Shown here piece by piece: positions 7,601 through 14,787 of a stretch of 38,893 nucleotides of DNA. The stretch spans positions 1 through 38,893 of the forward strand of contig NZ_BMSA01000051.1 in the NCBI RefSeq assembly GCF_014648915.1, written 5' to 3'. The DNA is from Streptomyces phaeofaciens (lineage in GTDB: Bacteria; Actinomycetota; Actinomycetes; Streptomycetales; Streptomycetaceae). A model generated the notes under the pieces. The model made no database searches. It was not told the origin of the DNA and saw only the letters and a program-made list of their open reading frames with translations. How positions within the stretch are numbered: the first letter of the stretch is position 1; each line of letters opens with the position of its first letter. Made by a program: the position numbers and the translations under genes.

Positions 7601-8548
7601 ACGGTCGGCGAGGGCGCGTTCCTCGCCGACGACACGCTGACCGCCCCGTACGAGCTGGGGGGCGGCTGGGTACGGATCGGGCGGGCGGAGATCGGGCGGC
7701 GGGCGTTCCTCGGGAACTCGGGGATGACCGCGCCGGGCCGGAGCGTGCCGGACGGCGGGCTGGTCGGCGTGCTGTCGGCGACCCCGAAGAAGGCGAAGAA
7801 GGGCAGCTCCTATCTGGGGCTGCCGCCGATGAAGCTGCCGCGCAGCGCGGCCGACGGCGACCAGAGCCGGACGTACGAGCCGTCGGCGCGCCTGCTGTGG
7901 GCGCGCGCTCTGGTGGAGCTGTGCCGGATCGTGCCGGTGTTCTGCTCGGCGGCGCTGGCCGTGCTGACGGTCGCCGCGCTGTGCGCGCTGGGGGTGTGGG
8001 CACCGCTGCTGGGCGGTCTGGTGCTGCTCGGGGCGGGCGTGGCCGCCGGTCTGGTGTCGGTCGTGGCGAAGTGGCTGCTGGTGGGGCGCCACCGCAGCGG
8101 GGAGCATCCGCTGTGGAGCTCCTTCGTGTGGCGCAACGAGCTGGCGGACACGTTCGTCGAGGTGCTGGCCGTGCCGTGGCTGGCGAACGCCGTACCGGGT
8201 ACGCCGGTGATGTCGGCGTGGCTGCGCGGGCTCGGGGCGCGGATCGGGCGGGGCGTGTGGGTGGAGAGCTACTGGCTGCCCGAGGCGGACCTGGTGACCC
8301 TGGAGGACGGGGCGACGGTCAACCGGGGCTGTGTGCTCCAGACTCACCTCTTCCACGACCGGATCTTGCGGACGGATACTGTGGTCCTCCGTGAGGGCGC
8401 CACACTGGGCCCTGGCGGGATCGTGCTGCCCGGCAGCACGATCGGGGCCCGCACCACGCTGGGTCCCGCGTCGCTCGTCATGGCCGCGGAGTCCGTCCCG
8501 GACGACACCCGCTGGCTGGGCAACCCGATCGAGGCATGGCGTCCCTGA
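4688..8548 (+). CDS. Pls/PosA-type membrane non-ribosomal peptide synthetase (poly-amino-acid synthetase-like)
   Basis: 1286 residues from the ATG at 4688 (GAGG upstream). Adenylation domain about 30-500: A3 FTSGSTGRPKG (168-178), A5 NTYGPTE (305-311), A7 YRSGD (388-392), catalytic Lys494. Carrier domain about 510-585 with phosphopantetheine Ser547 in GGSSL. No condensation or thioesterase domain. Instead about 600-1286 holds three pairs of membrane segments alternating with three left-handed beta-helix (hexapeptide) domains, the architecture of epsilon-poly-L-lysine synthetase Pls (about 1320 residues). In Pls these C-terminal domains join monomers iteratively. Aligning by eye to GrsA gives the substrate code D218 A219 E222 S261 I282 G284 T306 V314 V315 K494; Glu at the third position points to a basic amino acid and the whole code most resembles lysine. 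A zinc aminopeptidase follows directly. Product identity is inference. Confidence 0.9.
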   Translation: MAAIDESSALGLLDEEIRAQLGDTARFSGGPAASPRTLVDVFDASVRSYPDEPALDDGTTPLTYRALAIEVERLRRRLAAAGVGLGDRVGVRVPSGTNDLYVAILAVLAAGAAYVPVDAEDPDERAELVFGEAEVRAVIGAGHEITVHGSSDVPARRPGGEHDAWIIFTSGSTGRPKGVAVSHRSAAAFVDAEAALFLTDEPIGPGDRVMAGLSVAFDASCEEMWLAWRYGACLVPVPRSQVRSGADLGPWLVEQEITVVSTVPTLASLWEPETLSDVRLLIFGGEACPPELVQRLVTEGREVWNTYGPTEATVVACASLMTGEEPVRIGLPLRGWELAVVDEAGEPVPMGASGQLVIGGVGLARYLDAGKDAEKYAPLESLGWERAYRSGDLVRADAEGLVFLGRADEQIKLGGRRIELGEVDAALQALPGVAGAAAAVRTARSGNQLLVGYVVTQDGWDQAAAVEKLRAALPAALVPLLAPVDDLPTRTSGKVDRNALPWPLKGVEAPAAQLYGTEAWLAEQWTEVLGIPVASAADDFFAIGGSSLAAAQLTTRLRTRYPSAAVLDIYQQPTLRKLARLLEASAQGDGDSRTVAPVPRRAQLVQLLLLVPFLTLLGVRWTIALAALGNLLPGYAWLPTAPWWLLAAGALLLFSPPGRIALAAGGAWVLLRGVKPGRYPRGGSVHLRLWTAERLAEASGATSLTGSWLERYARALGAKVGPDVDLHSLPPVTGLLKLGRGAAVESEVDLSGYWLDGDRLEIGPVKVGAHAVVGTRSMLFPGARVGKRAEVAPGSAVTGQVPTGQRWAGAPAVKLGKAKRNWPAERPQRGTYWRVMYGVTGVALNLLPVAAAGAALLVARLFVTPGLGLGGALRGAVLALVPATLAYGLAYAVLLLAAVRLLSLGLREGTHPTHSRVGWQAWTVTQLMDRSRETLFPLYAGLVTPLWLRLLGMRIGRGAEVSTVLALPSLTTVGEGAFLADDTLTAPYELGGGWVRIGRAEIGRRAFLGNSGMTAPGRSVPDGGLVGVLSATPKKAKKGSSYLGLPPMKLPRSAADGDQSRTYEPSARLLWARALVELCRIVPVFCSAALAVLTVAALCALGVWAPLLGGLVLLGAGVAAGLVSVVAKWLLVGRHRSGEHPLWSSFVWRNELADTFVEVLAVPWLANAVPGTPVMSAWLRGLGARIGRGVWVESYWLPEADLVTLEDGATVNRGCVLQTHLFHDRILRTDTVVLREGATLGPGGIVLPGSTIGARTTLGPASLVMAAESVPDDTRWLGNPIEAWRP

Positions 8549-8561
8549 GCGCGGGCCATTC

Positions 8562-8590
8562 GGTGACAGTGGGCGGTGCACCGGTAGGTT
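8562..8590 (+). promoter_or_regulatory. Putative promoter for the M1 aminopeptidase
   Basis: GGTGAC (8562-8567) and TAGGTT (8585-8590) are separated by 17 bases, a fair match to a vegetative promoter. A start near 8597 would leave AGGGAG (8603-8608) as the ribosome site for the GTG at 8620. Read by eye only. Confidence 0.35.
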
Positions 8591-8619
8591 CGAGTACGGC
8601 GCAGGGAGCGGACGCGGAA

Positions 8620-9975
8620 GTGGCAGTTCAGCAGTCGGTGGGTCCGGACCCGTATTTCCCGGGCAACGGCGATCCCCGGTACCGGGTGCACCGCTACGAA
8701 CTCACGCTGGACTACCGGCCCGGGCCGAACCGGCTGTCCGGCACGGCCCGGATCAACGCGATCGCGGGGCGGGCGCCGCTGAGCGAGTTCCAGCTGAACC
8801 TGGCCGACTTCAGGATCGGCCGGGTCCGGGTGGACGGCCGGCAGCCGCACTACACCCACCGGGGCGGCAAGCTGCGCATCCGTCCCGCGAAGCCGCTGCG
8901 CGCCGGGGCCGCCTTCACGGTGGAGGTGCACTGGGCGGGCAACCCCAAGCCGGTGTCCAGCCCCTGGGGCGGGATCGGCTGGGAGGAGCTGGAGGACGGC
9001 GCGCTGGTGGCGAGCCAGCCGGTCGGCGCGCCGTCGTGGTACCCGTGCAACGACCGCCCGGCGGACAAGGCGTCGTACCTGATCTCGGTGACGACCCCGT
9101 CGGCGTACTCCGTGGTGGCGGGCGGGCGGCTGCTGACCCGCACCACGAAGGCGTCCACGACGACCTGGGTGTACGAGCAGTCGGGGCCGACGTCGAGCTA
9201 TCTGGTCGGCCTGGCGATCGGCAAGTACCACACCGTGCTGCTGGGCGATCCCGGGCCGGGCGGGGTGCCGCAGCACGGGCACATCCCCGCGCAGCTGCTC
9301 AGTGACTTCTCCCGGGACTTCGCGCGCCAGCCGGCGATGATGGAGCTGTTCCAGGAGCTGTTCGGCCCGTACCCGTTCGACGAGTACGCCGTGGTCGTCA
9401 CGGACGAGGAACTCGATGTGCCCGTCGAGGCACAGGGGTTGTCGCTGTTCGGCGCCAACCATGTGGACGGGGCGCGGGGTTCGGAGCGGCTCGTGGCGCA
9501 CGAGCTGGCCCACCAGTGGTTCGGCAACAGCGTGTCCATCGCCGACTGGCGGCACATCTGGCTCAACGAGGGGTTCGCGAAGTACGCGGAGTGGCTCTGG
9601 TCGGAGCGCTCGGGCGGCCGTACCGCCCAGCAACTCGCCACCGCCTCCCACCGGTTGCTCTCGGCCCTGCCCCAGGATCTGCGTCTGGCCGACCCCGGCC
9701 GCAAGTCCATGTTCGACGACCGGCTGTACCAGCGGGGCGGGCTGGCCGTGCACGCGGTGCGCTGCGCGCTGGGTGACATCGCGTTCTTCCGCATGCTGCG
9801 CGGCTGGGCGGCGCTGCACCGCAACGGGGTGGCGTCGACCGCGACGTTCACGGCGCACGCGGCCCGCCACGCGCGCGAGCCGCTGGACGACCTGTTCCAG
9901 GCCTGGCTGTACGACACGAAGCTGCCGCCGCTGCCGACGGCGCTGCTCCACGGGGGTGCCGCGGACTCCGCGTGA
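8620..9975 (+). CDS. M1-family zinc aminopeptidase
   Basis: 451 residues from the GTG at 8620; an in-frame ATG at 8536 would add 28 residues and overlap the NRPS stop by 13 bases. I prefer GTG for its AGGGAG ribosome site and because the extra residues look unlike the family. M1 gluzincin motif HELAH (294-298) with the third zinc ligand Glu317 exactly 18 residues on, inside NEGF. Upstream VEAQG takes the place of the usual GxMEN exopeptidase loop, as in actinobacterial members. The N-terminal beta-saddle starts near DPRYRVHRYEL. No signal peptide or membrane segment. The epsilon-poly-lysine-degrading enzyme of S. albulus is reported to be a zinc aminopeptidase, so a role in trimming the product of the NRPS upstream is plausible but unproven. 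Confidence 0.88.
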   Translation: MAVQQSVGPDPYFPGNGDPRYRVHRYELTLDYRPGPNRLSGTARINAIAGRAPLSEFQLNLADFRIGRVRVDGRQPHYTHRGGKLRIRPAKPLRAGAAFTVEVHWAGNPKPVSSPWGGIGWEELEDGALVASQPVGAPSWYPCNDRPADKASYLISVTTPSAYSVVAGGRLLTRTTKASTTTWVYEQSGPTSSYLVGLAIGKYHTVLLGDPGPGGVPQHGHIPAQLLSDFSRDFARQPAMMELFQELFGPYPFDEYAVVVTDEELDVPVEAQGLSLFGANHVDGARGSERLVAHELAHQWFGNSVSIADWRHIWLNEGFAKYAEWLWSERSGGRTAQQLATASHRLLSALPQDLRLADPGRKSMFDDRLYQRGGLAVHAVRCALGDIAFFRMLRGWAALHRNGVASTATFTAHAARHAREPLDDLFQAWLYDTKLPPLPTALLHGGAADSA

Positions 9976-10000
9976 GGCGGCGGCGGGCGCGGGGAGCAGA

Positions 10001-10426
10001 ATGGTCCCCATGTCCCGACGCCCCGCCCGCCCGGCCCGTTCCGCCCGTTCCGCCGCCGGCGACCCCGCCTGCCCCTGTGGGCTTCCCGCCGCCTACGAGG
10101 CCTGCTGCGGCCGGTTCCACGGGGGAGCCGCCGCGCCCACCGCGGAGGCGCTGATGCGCTCGCGCTACTGCGCCTTCGTGCGGGGGGACGCGGGGTACCT
10201 GATGCGGACCTGGCATCCGCGGACCCGGCCGGAGCGGCTCGACCTCGATCCGGGGATGCGGTGGACGGGGCTGGAGATCCTCGCGACGGCCGACGGGAGC
10301 GCGTTCCACAGCACCGGGACCGTGGAGTTCCGGGCGTCCCACCGGGGCGGTTCGCTGCACGAGGTGAGCCGGTTCGAGCGGGTGGCGGGGGCGTGGGTGT
10401 ACGTGGACGGGGTGTTCCCGGGCTGA
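10001..10426 (+). CDS. YchJ-family protein with N-terminal SEC-C-like motif
   Basis: 141 residues from the ATG at 10001 (GGGGAG four bases upstream); a second ATG at 10010 is equally possible. After a basic N-terminus comes the metal-binding cluster CPCGLPAAYEACCGRFH, then RSRYCAFVRGDAGYLMRTWHP, both hallmarks of the YchJ (UPF0225) family. The rest is an NTF2-like beta-rich fold ending in FERVAGAWVYVDG. YchJ proteins have no settled function; a zinc-binding or chaperone-adaptor role is suggested by the SEC-C motif. It follows the aminopeptidase by 25 bases on the same strand and is probably co-transcribed. Confidence 0.8.
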   Translation: MVPMSRRPARPARSARSAAGDPACPCGLPAAYEACCGRFHGGAAAPTAEALMRSRYCAFVRGDAGYLMRTWHPRTRPERLDLDPGMRWTGLEILATADGSAFHSTGTVEFRASHRGGSLHEVSRFERVAGAWVYVDGVFPG

Positions 10427-10452
10427 CACCGCGCGTCGGCCCGCCGGCCGGG

Positions 10453-11154
10453 TCAGGGGGCCAGGATGTCCAGTTCCTGGAGGGCGCCGACCGTGATCTC
10501 GCGGGTCAGCGCCTGTGCGCGGGCGGCGTCGCCCTCGCGGACGGCCTCGGCGAGGTGGACGTGGAGGGTGACGGCCGCCGGGTCGGGGTCCTCGAACATG
10601 ACCTCGTGCTCGGTGCGGCCGGTGAGGACCTCGGCGACGACGTCCCCGAGGCGGGCGAACATCTCGTTGCCCGACGCGGTGAGGATCACGCGGTGGAAGG
10701 CGACGTCGTGGAGGAGGTAGCCCTCCAGCTGGTGGCCGCGTGAGTGGGCGACCATGCCCAGCGCGCACTCGGTGAGTTCGGCGCACTGCGCCGCCGTGGC
10801 GTGGCGTGCGGCCAGGCCCGCCGCGACCGGTTCGATCGCGGAGCGCAGCACGGTGAGCGAGCGCAGCTGGTGCGGGCGGTCGGCGCCGGCCAGCCGCCAG
10901 CGGATGACCTGGGGGTCGTAGACGTTCCACTCGGCCTTGGGGCGGACGGTCACGCCCACCCGGCGGCGGGACTCGACGAGGTGCATGGATTCGAGGACCC
11001 GGACCGCCTCGCGCATCACGGAGCGGGAGACGTCGAAGCGCTGGGCCAGCTCGTCGGTGCGCAGCACACTGCCCGGCGGATAGGTGCCGGCGGCGATCGC
11101 GGGGCCGAGAGCTTCCAGTACATGGCCGTGCAGACCCCGGCCCGGAGTGGTCAT
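10453..11154 (-). CDS. gntR: GntR-type (FadR subfamily) gluconate regulator
   Basis: 233 residues. N-terminal winged helix (about 8-70) with ELAQRFDVSRSVMREAVRVLE as recognition region, then an FCD effector domain (about 95-225) with metal or ligand His residues in LHDVAFHR and VTLHVHL. Divergent from gntK-gntP, the usual arrangement for a gluconate repressor. It probably represses both its own gene and gntKP and releases them when gluconate or a phosphorylated product binds the FCD domain. The region between the genes carries a FadR-style palindrome (11189-11199). On the minus strand TTGACT and TACGCT precede the ATG so closely that the mRNA may be leaderless. Confidence 0.85.
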   Translation of the reverse strand: MTTPGRGLHGHVLEALGPAIAAGTYPPGSVLRTDELAQRFDVSRSVMREAVRVLESMHLVESRRRVGVTVRPKAEWNVYDPQVIRWRLAGADRPHQLRSLTVLRSAIEPVAAGLAARHATAAQCAELTECALGMVAHSRGHQLEGYLLHDVAFHRVILTASGNEMFARLGDVVAEVLTGRTEHEVMFEDPDPAAVTLHVHLAEAVREGDAARAQALTREITVGALQELDILAP

Positions 11155-11188
11155 GCACTCAGCGTACGGGGTGCGTCACCAAGTCAAA

Positions 11189-11199
11189 AAGTCAGACTT
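11189..11199. promoter_or_regulatory. Candidate GntR operator AAGTCAGACTT
   Basis: Perfect 11-bp palindrome with a GTC-N-GAC core, the same core as the FadR operator of this regulator family. It lies 35 bases upstream of gntR and 86 bases upstream of gntK, next to the TTATAT -10-like bases at 11198-11203. Confidence 0.5.
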
Positions 11200-11248
11200 A
11201 TATGTCACACACTCTTGAATTCGTCGTACCTAATGCGTTTCAGTGTCG

Positions 11249-11265
11249 TCGACATCGGATGTCGA
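11249..11265. promoter_or_regulatory. 17-bp perfect palindrome in the gntK leader
   Basis: TCGACATCGGATGTCGA, symmetric about G11257, ending 19 bases before the gntK ATG. It differs from the AAGTCAGACTT site, so it may be an RNA hairpin near the ribosome site or a site for a second regulator. Confidence 0.4.
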
Positions 11266-11284
11266 GGAAGACAGCGAGGCAGTG

Positions 11285-11827
11285 ATGCGCACCCCCCACG
11301 TCGCCCCCCACGCGGCTCCCCACGTCGTCGCCGTGATGGGCGTCGCCGGTACGGGCAAGACCACGATCGGCCCTCTGCTCGCCGCCCGGCTCGGCGTCCC
11401 GTACGCCGAGGGCGACGACTTCCACCCGCAGGCCAACATCGCCAAGATGTCGGCCGGCACCCCGCTCGACGACGAGGACCGGTGGCCCTGGCTGGACGCC
11501 ATCGGCGCCTGGGCGCACGAGCGGGCCGGGCTGGGCGGCGTGGTCAGCTGCTCGGCGCTAAAGCGGTCCTACCGTGACCGGCTCAGGGCGGCCGCCCCGG
11601 GTCTGGTCTTCGTCCACCTCACCGGCTCCCGGGAGCTGATCGAGGACCGGATGGGGCACCGGCAGGGCCACTTCATGCCGACCGCCCTCCTCGACTCCCA
11701 GTTCGCCACCCTCGAACCGCTCCGGGCGGACGAGGCGGGCGTCGCCGTCGATGTCTCCGGCAGCCCCGAGGAGATCACCGCACGTGCCACCGGCGCGCTC
11801 GGCGGTCTCTCCGCACCGGCCCGGTAA
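11285..11827 (+). CDS. gntK: Gluconokinase
   Basis: 180 residues from ATG 11285 (GAGG five bases upstream; an in-frame GTG at 11243 lies within the leader palindrome region and is less likely). Walker A GVAGTGKT (19-26), then DDFHP substrate-binding region, DDEDRWPWL, the CSALKRSYRD segment and the family signature GHFMPTALLDSQFATLE. Phosphorylates D-gluconate to 6-phosphogluconate with ATP, feeding the pentose phosphate pathway. Cytoplasmic. It forms an operon with the gluconate permease 45 bases downstream and is divergent from gntR. Confidence 0.92.
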   Translation: MRTPHVAPHAAPHVVAVMGVAGTGKTTIGPLLAARLGVPYAEGDDFHPQANIAKMSAGTPLDDEDRWPWLDAIGAWAHERAGLGGVVSCSALKRSYRDRLRAAAPGLVFVHLTGSRELIEDRMGHRQGHFMPTALLDSQFATLEPLRADEAGVAVDVSGSPEEITARATGALGGLSAPAR

Positions 11828-11872
11828 CCCCCCTCACCCCTCCCCCGTCCCCGTATCTGCAAGGGAATCCCC

Positions 11873-13270
11873 GTGACCAGACTCAGCGTCGAGATGCTGG
11901 CAGCGGACACGGTCGAGCCGATCACCTCGGCCGGCCACGCTCAGCTGGGCCTCGCCGTTGTGGCGGGCATCGCCGTCATCGTGCTGCTCATCACCAAGTT
12001 CAAACTGCACGCCTTCCTCGCGCTGACCATCGGCTCGCTCGCGCTCGGCGCGTTCGCCGGGGCGCCGCTGGACAAGGTCATCACCAGCTTCACCACCGGT
12101 CTCGGTGCGACGGTCGCCAGTGTGGGCGTGCTGATCGCGCTGGGCGCGATCCTCGGCCGGATGCTCGCGGACTCCGGCGGCGCCGATCAGATCGTCGACA
12201 CGATCCTCGCCAAGGCGGGCGGCCGTTCGATGCCGTGGGCGATGGTGCTGATCGCCTCCGTGATCGGTCTGCCGCTGTTCTTCGAGGTCGGCGTGGTACT
12301 GCTGATCCCCGTGGTGCTGATGGTCGCCAAGCGGGGCAACTACTCGCTGATGCGCATCGGCATCCCGGCCCTGGCCGGCCTGTCCGTGATGCACGGACTG
12401 GTGCCGCCGCACCCCGGCCCGCTGGTCGCGATCGACGCGGTCGACGCCAACCTGGGCGTCACGCTGGCGCTCGGCGTGCTCGTCGCCGTCCCGACCGTCG
12501 TGATCGCGGGGCCGGTGTTCTCCCGGTTCGCCGCCCGCTGGGTGGACGTCCCCGCCCCGGACCGCATGATCCCGCAGCGGCCGTCCGAGGACCTGGACAA
12601 GCGGCCCGGCTTCGGGGCCACCCTGGTCACCATCCTGCTTCCGGTCGTGCTGATGCTGGCCAAGGCGCTGGTCGACATCGTCGTGGACGACCCCACGCAC
12701 TCCGTGCAGCGCGTCTTCGATGTCATCGGCTCCCCGCTGATAGCCCTGCTCGCCGCCGTGCTCCTCGGCATCTTCACGCTGGGGCGGCCCGCCGGGTTCT
12801 CCAAGGAACGGATCTCGCAGCTCGTCGACAAGGGGCTCGCGCCCATCGCGGGCATCCTGCTGATCGTCGGGGCGGGCGGCGGCTTCAAGCAGACGCTGAT
12901 CGACTCCGGTGTGGGCCGGATGGTCCTGGAGATCTCCGAGGACTGGTCGATCCCGGCCCTGCTGCTGGCCTGGCTGATCGCGGTCGTGATCCGGCTGGCG
13001 ACCGGTTCGGCGACGGTGGCGACCGTCTCCGCGGCCGGCCTGGTGGCCCCGCTGGCGGCCGACATGTCGACGACCCACACGGCGCTGCTGGTGCTGGCCA
13101 TCGGCGCCGGCTCGCTCTTCTTCAGCCATGTCAACGACGCCGGGTTCTGGCTGGTCAAGGAGTACTTCGGGCTCAGCGTCGGCCAGAACATCAAGACCTG
13201 GTCGGTGATGGAGACCATCATCTCGGTGGTCGCCGGCGGCCTGGTCCTGCTGCTCTCACTGGTGATCTAG
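11873..13270 (+). CDS. gntP: GntP-family gluconate:H+ symporter
   Basis: 465 residues from a GTG preceded by AAGGGA. About 12 hydrophobic segments; family signatures include GLPLFFEVGVVLLIPV, SVMHGLVPPHPGP and ATGSATVATVSAAG. Imports gluconate with protons across the plasma membrane; its partner kinase gntK lies just upstream, so uptake and trapping are co-expressed. The stop codon TAG (13268-13270) forms part of the CTAG left end of a palindromic element whose hairpin probably terminates the operon. Confidence 0.92.
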   Translation: MTRLSVEMLAADTVEPITSAGHAQLGLAVVAGIAVIVLLITKFKLHAFLALTIGSLALGAFAGAPLDKVITSFTTGLGATVASVGVLIALGAILGRMLADSGGADQIVDTILAKAGGRSMPWAMVLIASVIGLPLFFEVGVVLLIPVVLMVAKRGNYSLMRIGIPALAGLSVMHGLVPPHPGPLVAIDAVDANLGVTLALGVLVAVPTVVIAGPVFSRFAARWVDVPAPDRMIPQRPSEDLDKRPGFGATLVTILLPVVLMLAKALVDIVVDDPTHSVQRVFDVIGSPLIALLAAVLLGIFTLGRPAGFSKERISQLVDKGLAPIAGILLIVGAGGGFKQTLIDSGVGRMVLEISEDWSIPALLLAWLIAVVIRLATGSATVATVSAAGLVAPLAADMSTTHTALLVLAIGAGSLFFSHVNDAGFWLVKEYFGLSVGQNIKTWSVMETIISVVAGGLVLLLSLVI

Positions 13271-13328
13271 GATCCGTCCGGCCGATCGGCCCCGCGTCTG
13301 CGGCACGATCGGCCGGACAGGTTCTGGG
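13267..13328. repeat. Short CTAG-bounded palindromic element, doubling as gntP terminator
   Basis: Starts with CTAG at 13267-13270 (the gntP stop). GTCCGGCCGATCG (13276-13288) is the exact inverse of 13306-13318; inside it CCGC-GTCT-GCGG makes a second small stem. The right half (13290-13327) matches 117-154 at 35 of 38 positions, and the right boundary is CTGG, a one-base variant of CTAG. It reads as an internally deleted copy of the element at the window start. Confidence 0.6.
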
Positions 13329-13376
13329 CGGGGGTCCGGGGCGACCGCGGGCTCCCGCCCCAGGGCCGTGAGCCGG

Positions 13377-13970
13377 TCACCGTCGCCACAGCGGATGCTC
13401 CCGCTCCGCCCACTCCCGGCTCACCGCCCCGGTCCGCATGCCGCGCCGCGCCTCGGGGTCGCCGAGGGCCATGCCGATGTGACCGGCGAGGACGACGCCG
13501 ATGGTCAGGGCCAGCCAGTCGTGGACGAAGGTCGCGCTGGTCCGCCACTGGATCGGCGTGAGGTGGGTGAACCACATCAGCAGACCGGTCCCGAGCATCA
13601 CCAGTGTCGCGCCGGCGATCCAGGCCGCGTAGACCTTCTGCCCGGCGTTGAACTTGCCCGCCGGACGCTCCTGACGCCGCCGGTCCCGGCGCAGGGCCGC
13701 GCGCAGCCAGCGGCGGTCGTGCGGGCCGAAGCGGTTGAGCCGGCCGAGGTCGGCGCGGAAGGCCCGGGAGGCGAGGCCCGCCAGCACGGGTACCGGCAGT
13801 GCGAGGCCGGCCCACTCGTGGACCCGGACCACCAGCTCGCGGCGGCCGACGAGCTGGGCGAACTCGGGGATGTACAGGAAGGCCGCCGTGACCACGCACA
13901 GGCCCATCAGCAGGGCGGTGGTGCGGTGGACCCACCGTTCGGCGCGGGTGAAGCGGGGGATCCTGGTCAT
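13377..13970 (-). CDS. Cytochrome b561-like membrane subunit
   Basis: 197 residues from ATG 13970 (GAGG upstream). Four hydrophobic segments. His15 (AERWVHRTTAL), His51 (VRVHEWAGLAL), His150 (FVHDWLAL) and His164 (AGHIGMAL) sit at positions suited to binding two haems b across the membrane, as in formate-dehydrogenase gamma-type and b561 proteins. The start lies 10 bases after the stop of the molybdopterin oxidoreductase, so the two are co-translated. Its likely job is to exchange electrons between the exported molybdenum subunit and the quinone pool. Direction of electron flow cannot be told from sequence. Confidence 0.85.
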   Translation of the reverse strand: MTRIPRFTRAERWVHRTTALLMGLCVVTAAFLYIPEFAQLVGRRELVVRVHEWAGLALPVPVLAGLASRAFRADLGRLNRFGPHDRRWLRAALRRDRRRQERPAGKFNAGQKVYAAWIAGATLVMLGTGLLMWFTHLTPIQWRTSATFVHDWLALTIGVVLAGHIGMALGDPEARRGMRTGAVSREWAEREHPLWRR

Positions 13971-13980
13971 GGGCGGTGCC

Positions 13981-14715
13981 TCAGCTCGTAGGCTCATCGT
14001 CCCGCCCGTTCGACCTGCCGACCCAGGCGTCGACGTCGTAGCCCCGGTCCTCCCAGTAGCCGGGCCGCACCTTCTCGGTGACGGTGATGCCGGAGAGCCA
14101 CTTGGCGGACTTGTAGAAGTACATGGGGGCCACGTAGAGACGGACCGGGCCGCCGTGGTCGTGGCCGAGGTCCTTGTCCTGCATACGCAGGGCGACCAGG
14201 ACGTCGGCGCGGCGCGCCTGGTCGAGGGTGAGGCTCTCGGTGTAGGTGCCGTCGAAGCAGGTGAAGCGCAGGGCGCCGGCCTTGGCCCGGACCCCGGCCG
14301 CGTCGAGGAGGACGGACAGGCGTACGCCTTCGAAGGGGGTGTCGGGGACCCGCCAGCCGGTGACGCACTGGACGTCCTTGACCATCCGGGTCTGGGGCAG
14401 CGCCCGGAGGTCGGCCAGGGTGTAGGTGGCGGGGCGGTCGACCAGGCCGTCGACGGTGAGGCGGTAGTCCGTCTCACCGCGGTGCGGCACCGAGGAGGCC
14501 ACGGAGTAGTAGCGGAAGCCGCCGCCGTTGGGCAGCAGACCGGTGAGTCCGGTGGGGTCCTTGCCGGCGGCGGCTCCGAGGACGTTCTCCAGTCCGCGCT
14601 GGAGCGGGGGTGCGGCGACGACCCCCAGGGCGCCCAGGGCGAGGGTGCCGAGGAAGACCCGGCGGCCGACGGGGGTGCCGCGTTCGCCGTGTTCCTCGGG
14701 TGGTTCGGGATTCAC
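13981..14715 (-). CDS. Tat-exported molybdopterin oxidoreductase (sulfite-oxidase fold)
   Basis: 244 residues from a GTG at 14715. Twin-arginine signal GRRVFLGTLALGALG (Arg18-Arg19) shows folded export with cofactor. The single molybdenum-ligand cysteine is Cys117 in VQCVTGW, followed by FEGVRLSVLLD and a C-terminal RPGYWEDRGYDVDAWVG, typical of the Oxidored_molyb family that includes sulfite oxidase and MsrP. There is no separate haem or dimerisation domain; at this size it resembles MsrP-like single-domain enzymes. Its partner is the cytochrome b subunit next to it. The substrate is unknown: sulfite, sulfoxides or methionine sulfoxide are options. Confidence 0.87.
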   Translation of the reverse strand: MNPEPPEEHGERGTPVGRRVFLGTLALGALGVVAAPPLQRGLENVLGAAAGKDPTGLTGLLPNGGGFRYYSVASSVPHRGETDYRLTVDGLVDRPATYTLADLRALPQTRMVKDVQCVTGWRVPDTPFEGVRLSVLLDAAGVRAKAGALRFTCFDGTYTESLTLDQARRADVLVALRMQDKDLGHDHGGPVRLYVAPMYFYKSAKWLSGITVTEKVRPGYWEDRGYDVDAWVGRSNGRDDEPTS

Positions 14716-14787
14716 GCATCCATTCCAGCACTTCGGGGCCGGGTGCGGCCAGGGATCCGGGGGCCGTCAGAATTCCGTCATCACTTC

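Noticed and set aside
4586..8581. A 1331-codon open frame on the minus strand opposite the NRPS
   Set aside because: Gln/His/Arg-rich composition without any domain, exactly complementary to a well-supported synthetase; it reflects high-GC codon bias.
11834..13129. A 431-codon minus-strand frame opposite gntP
   Set aside because: Low-complexity His/Asp/Gln-rich sequence, antisense to a clear permease.
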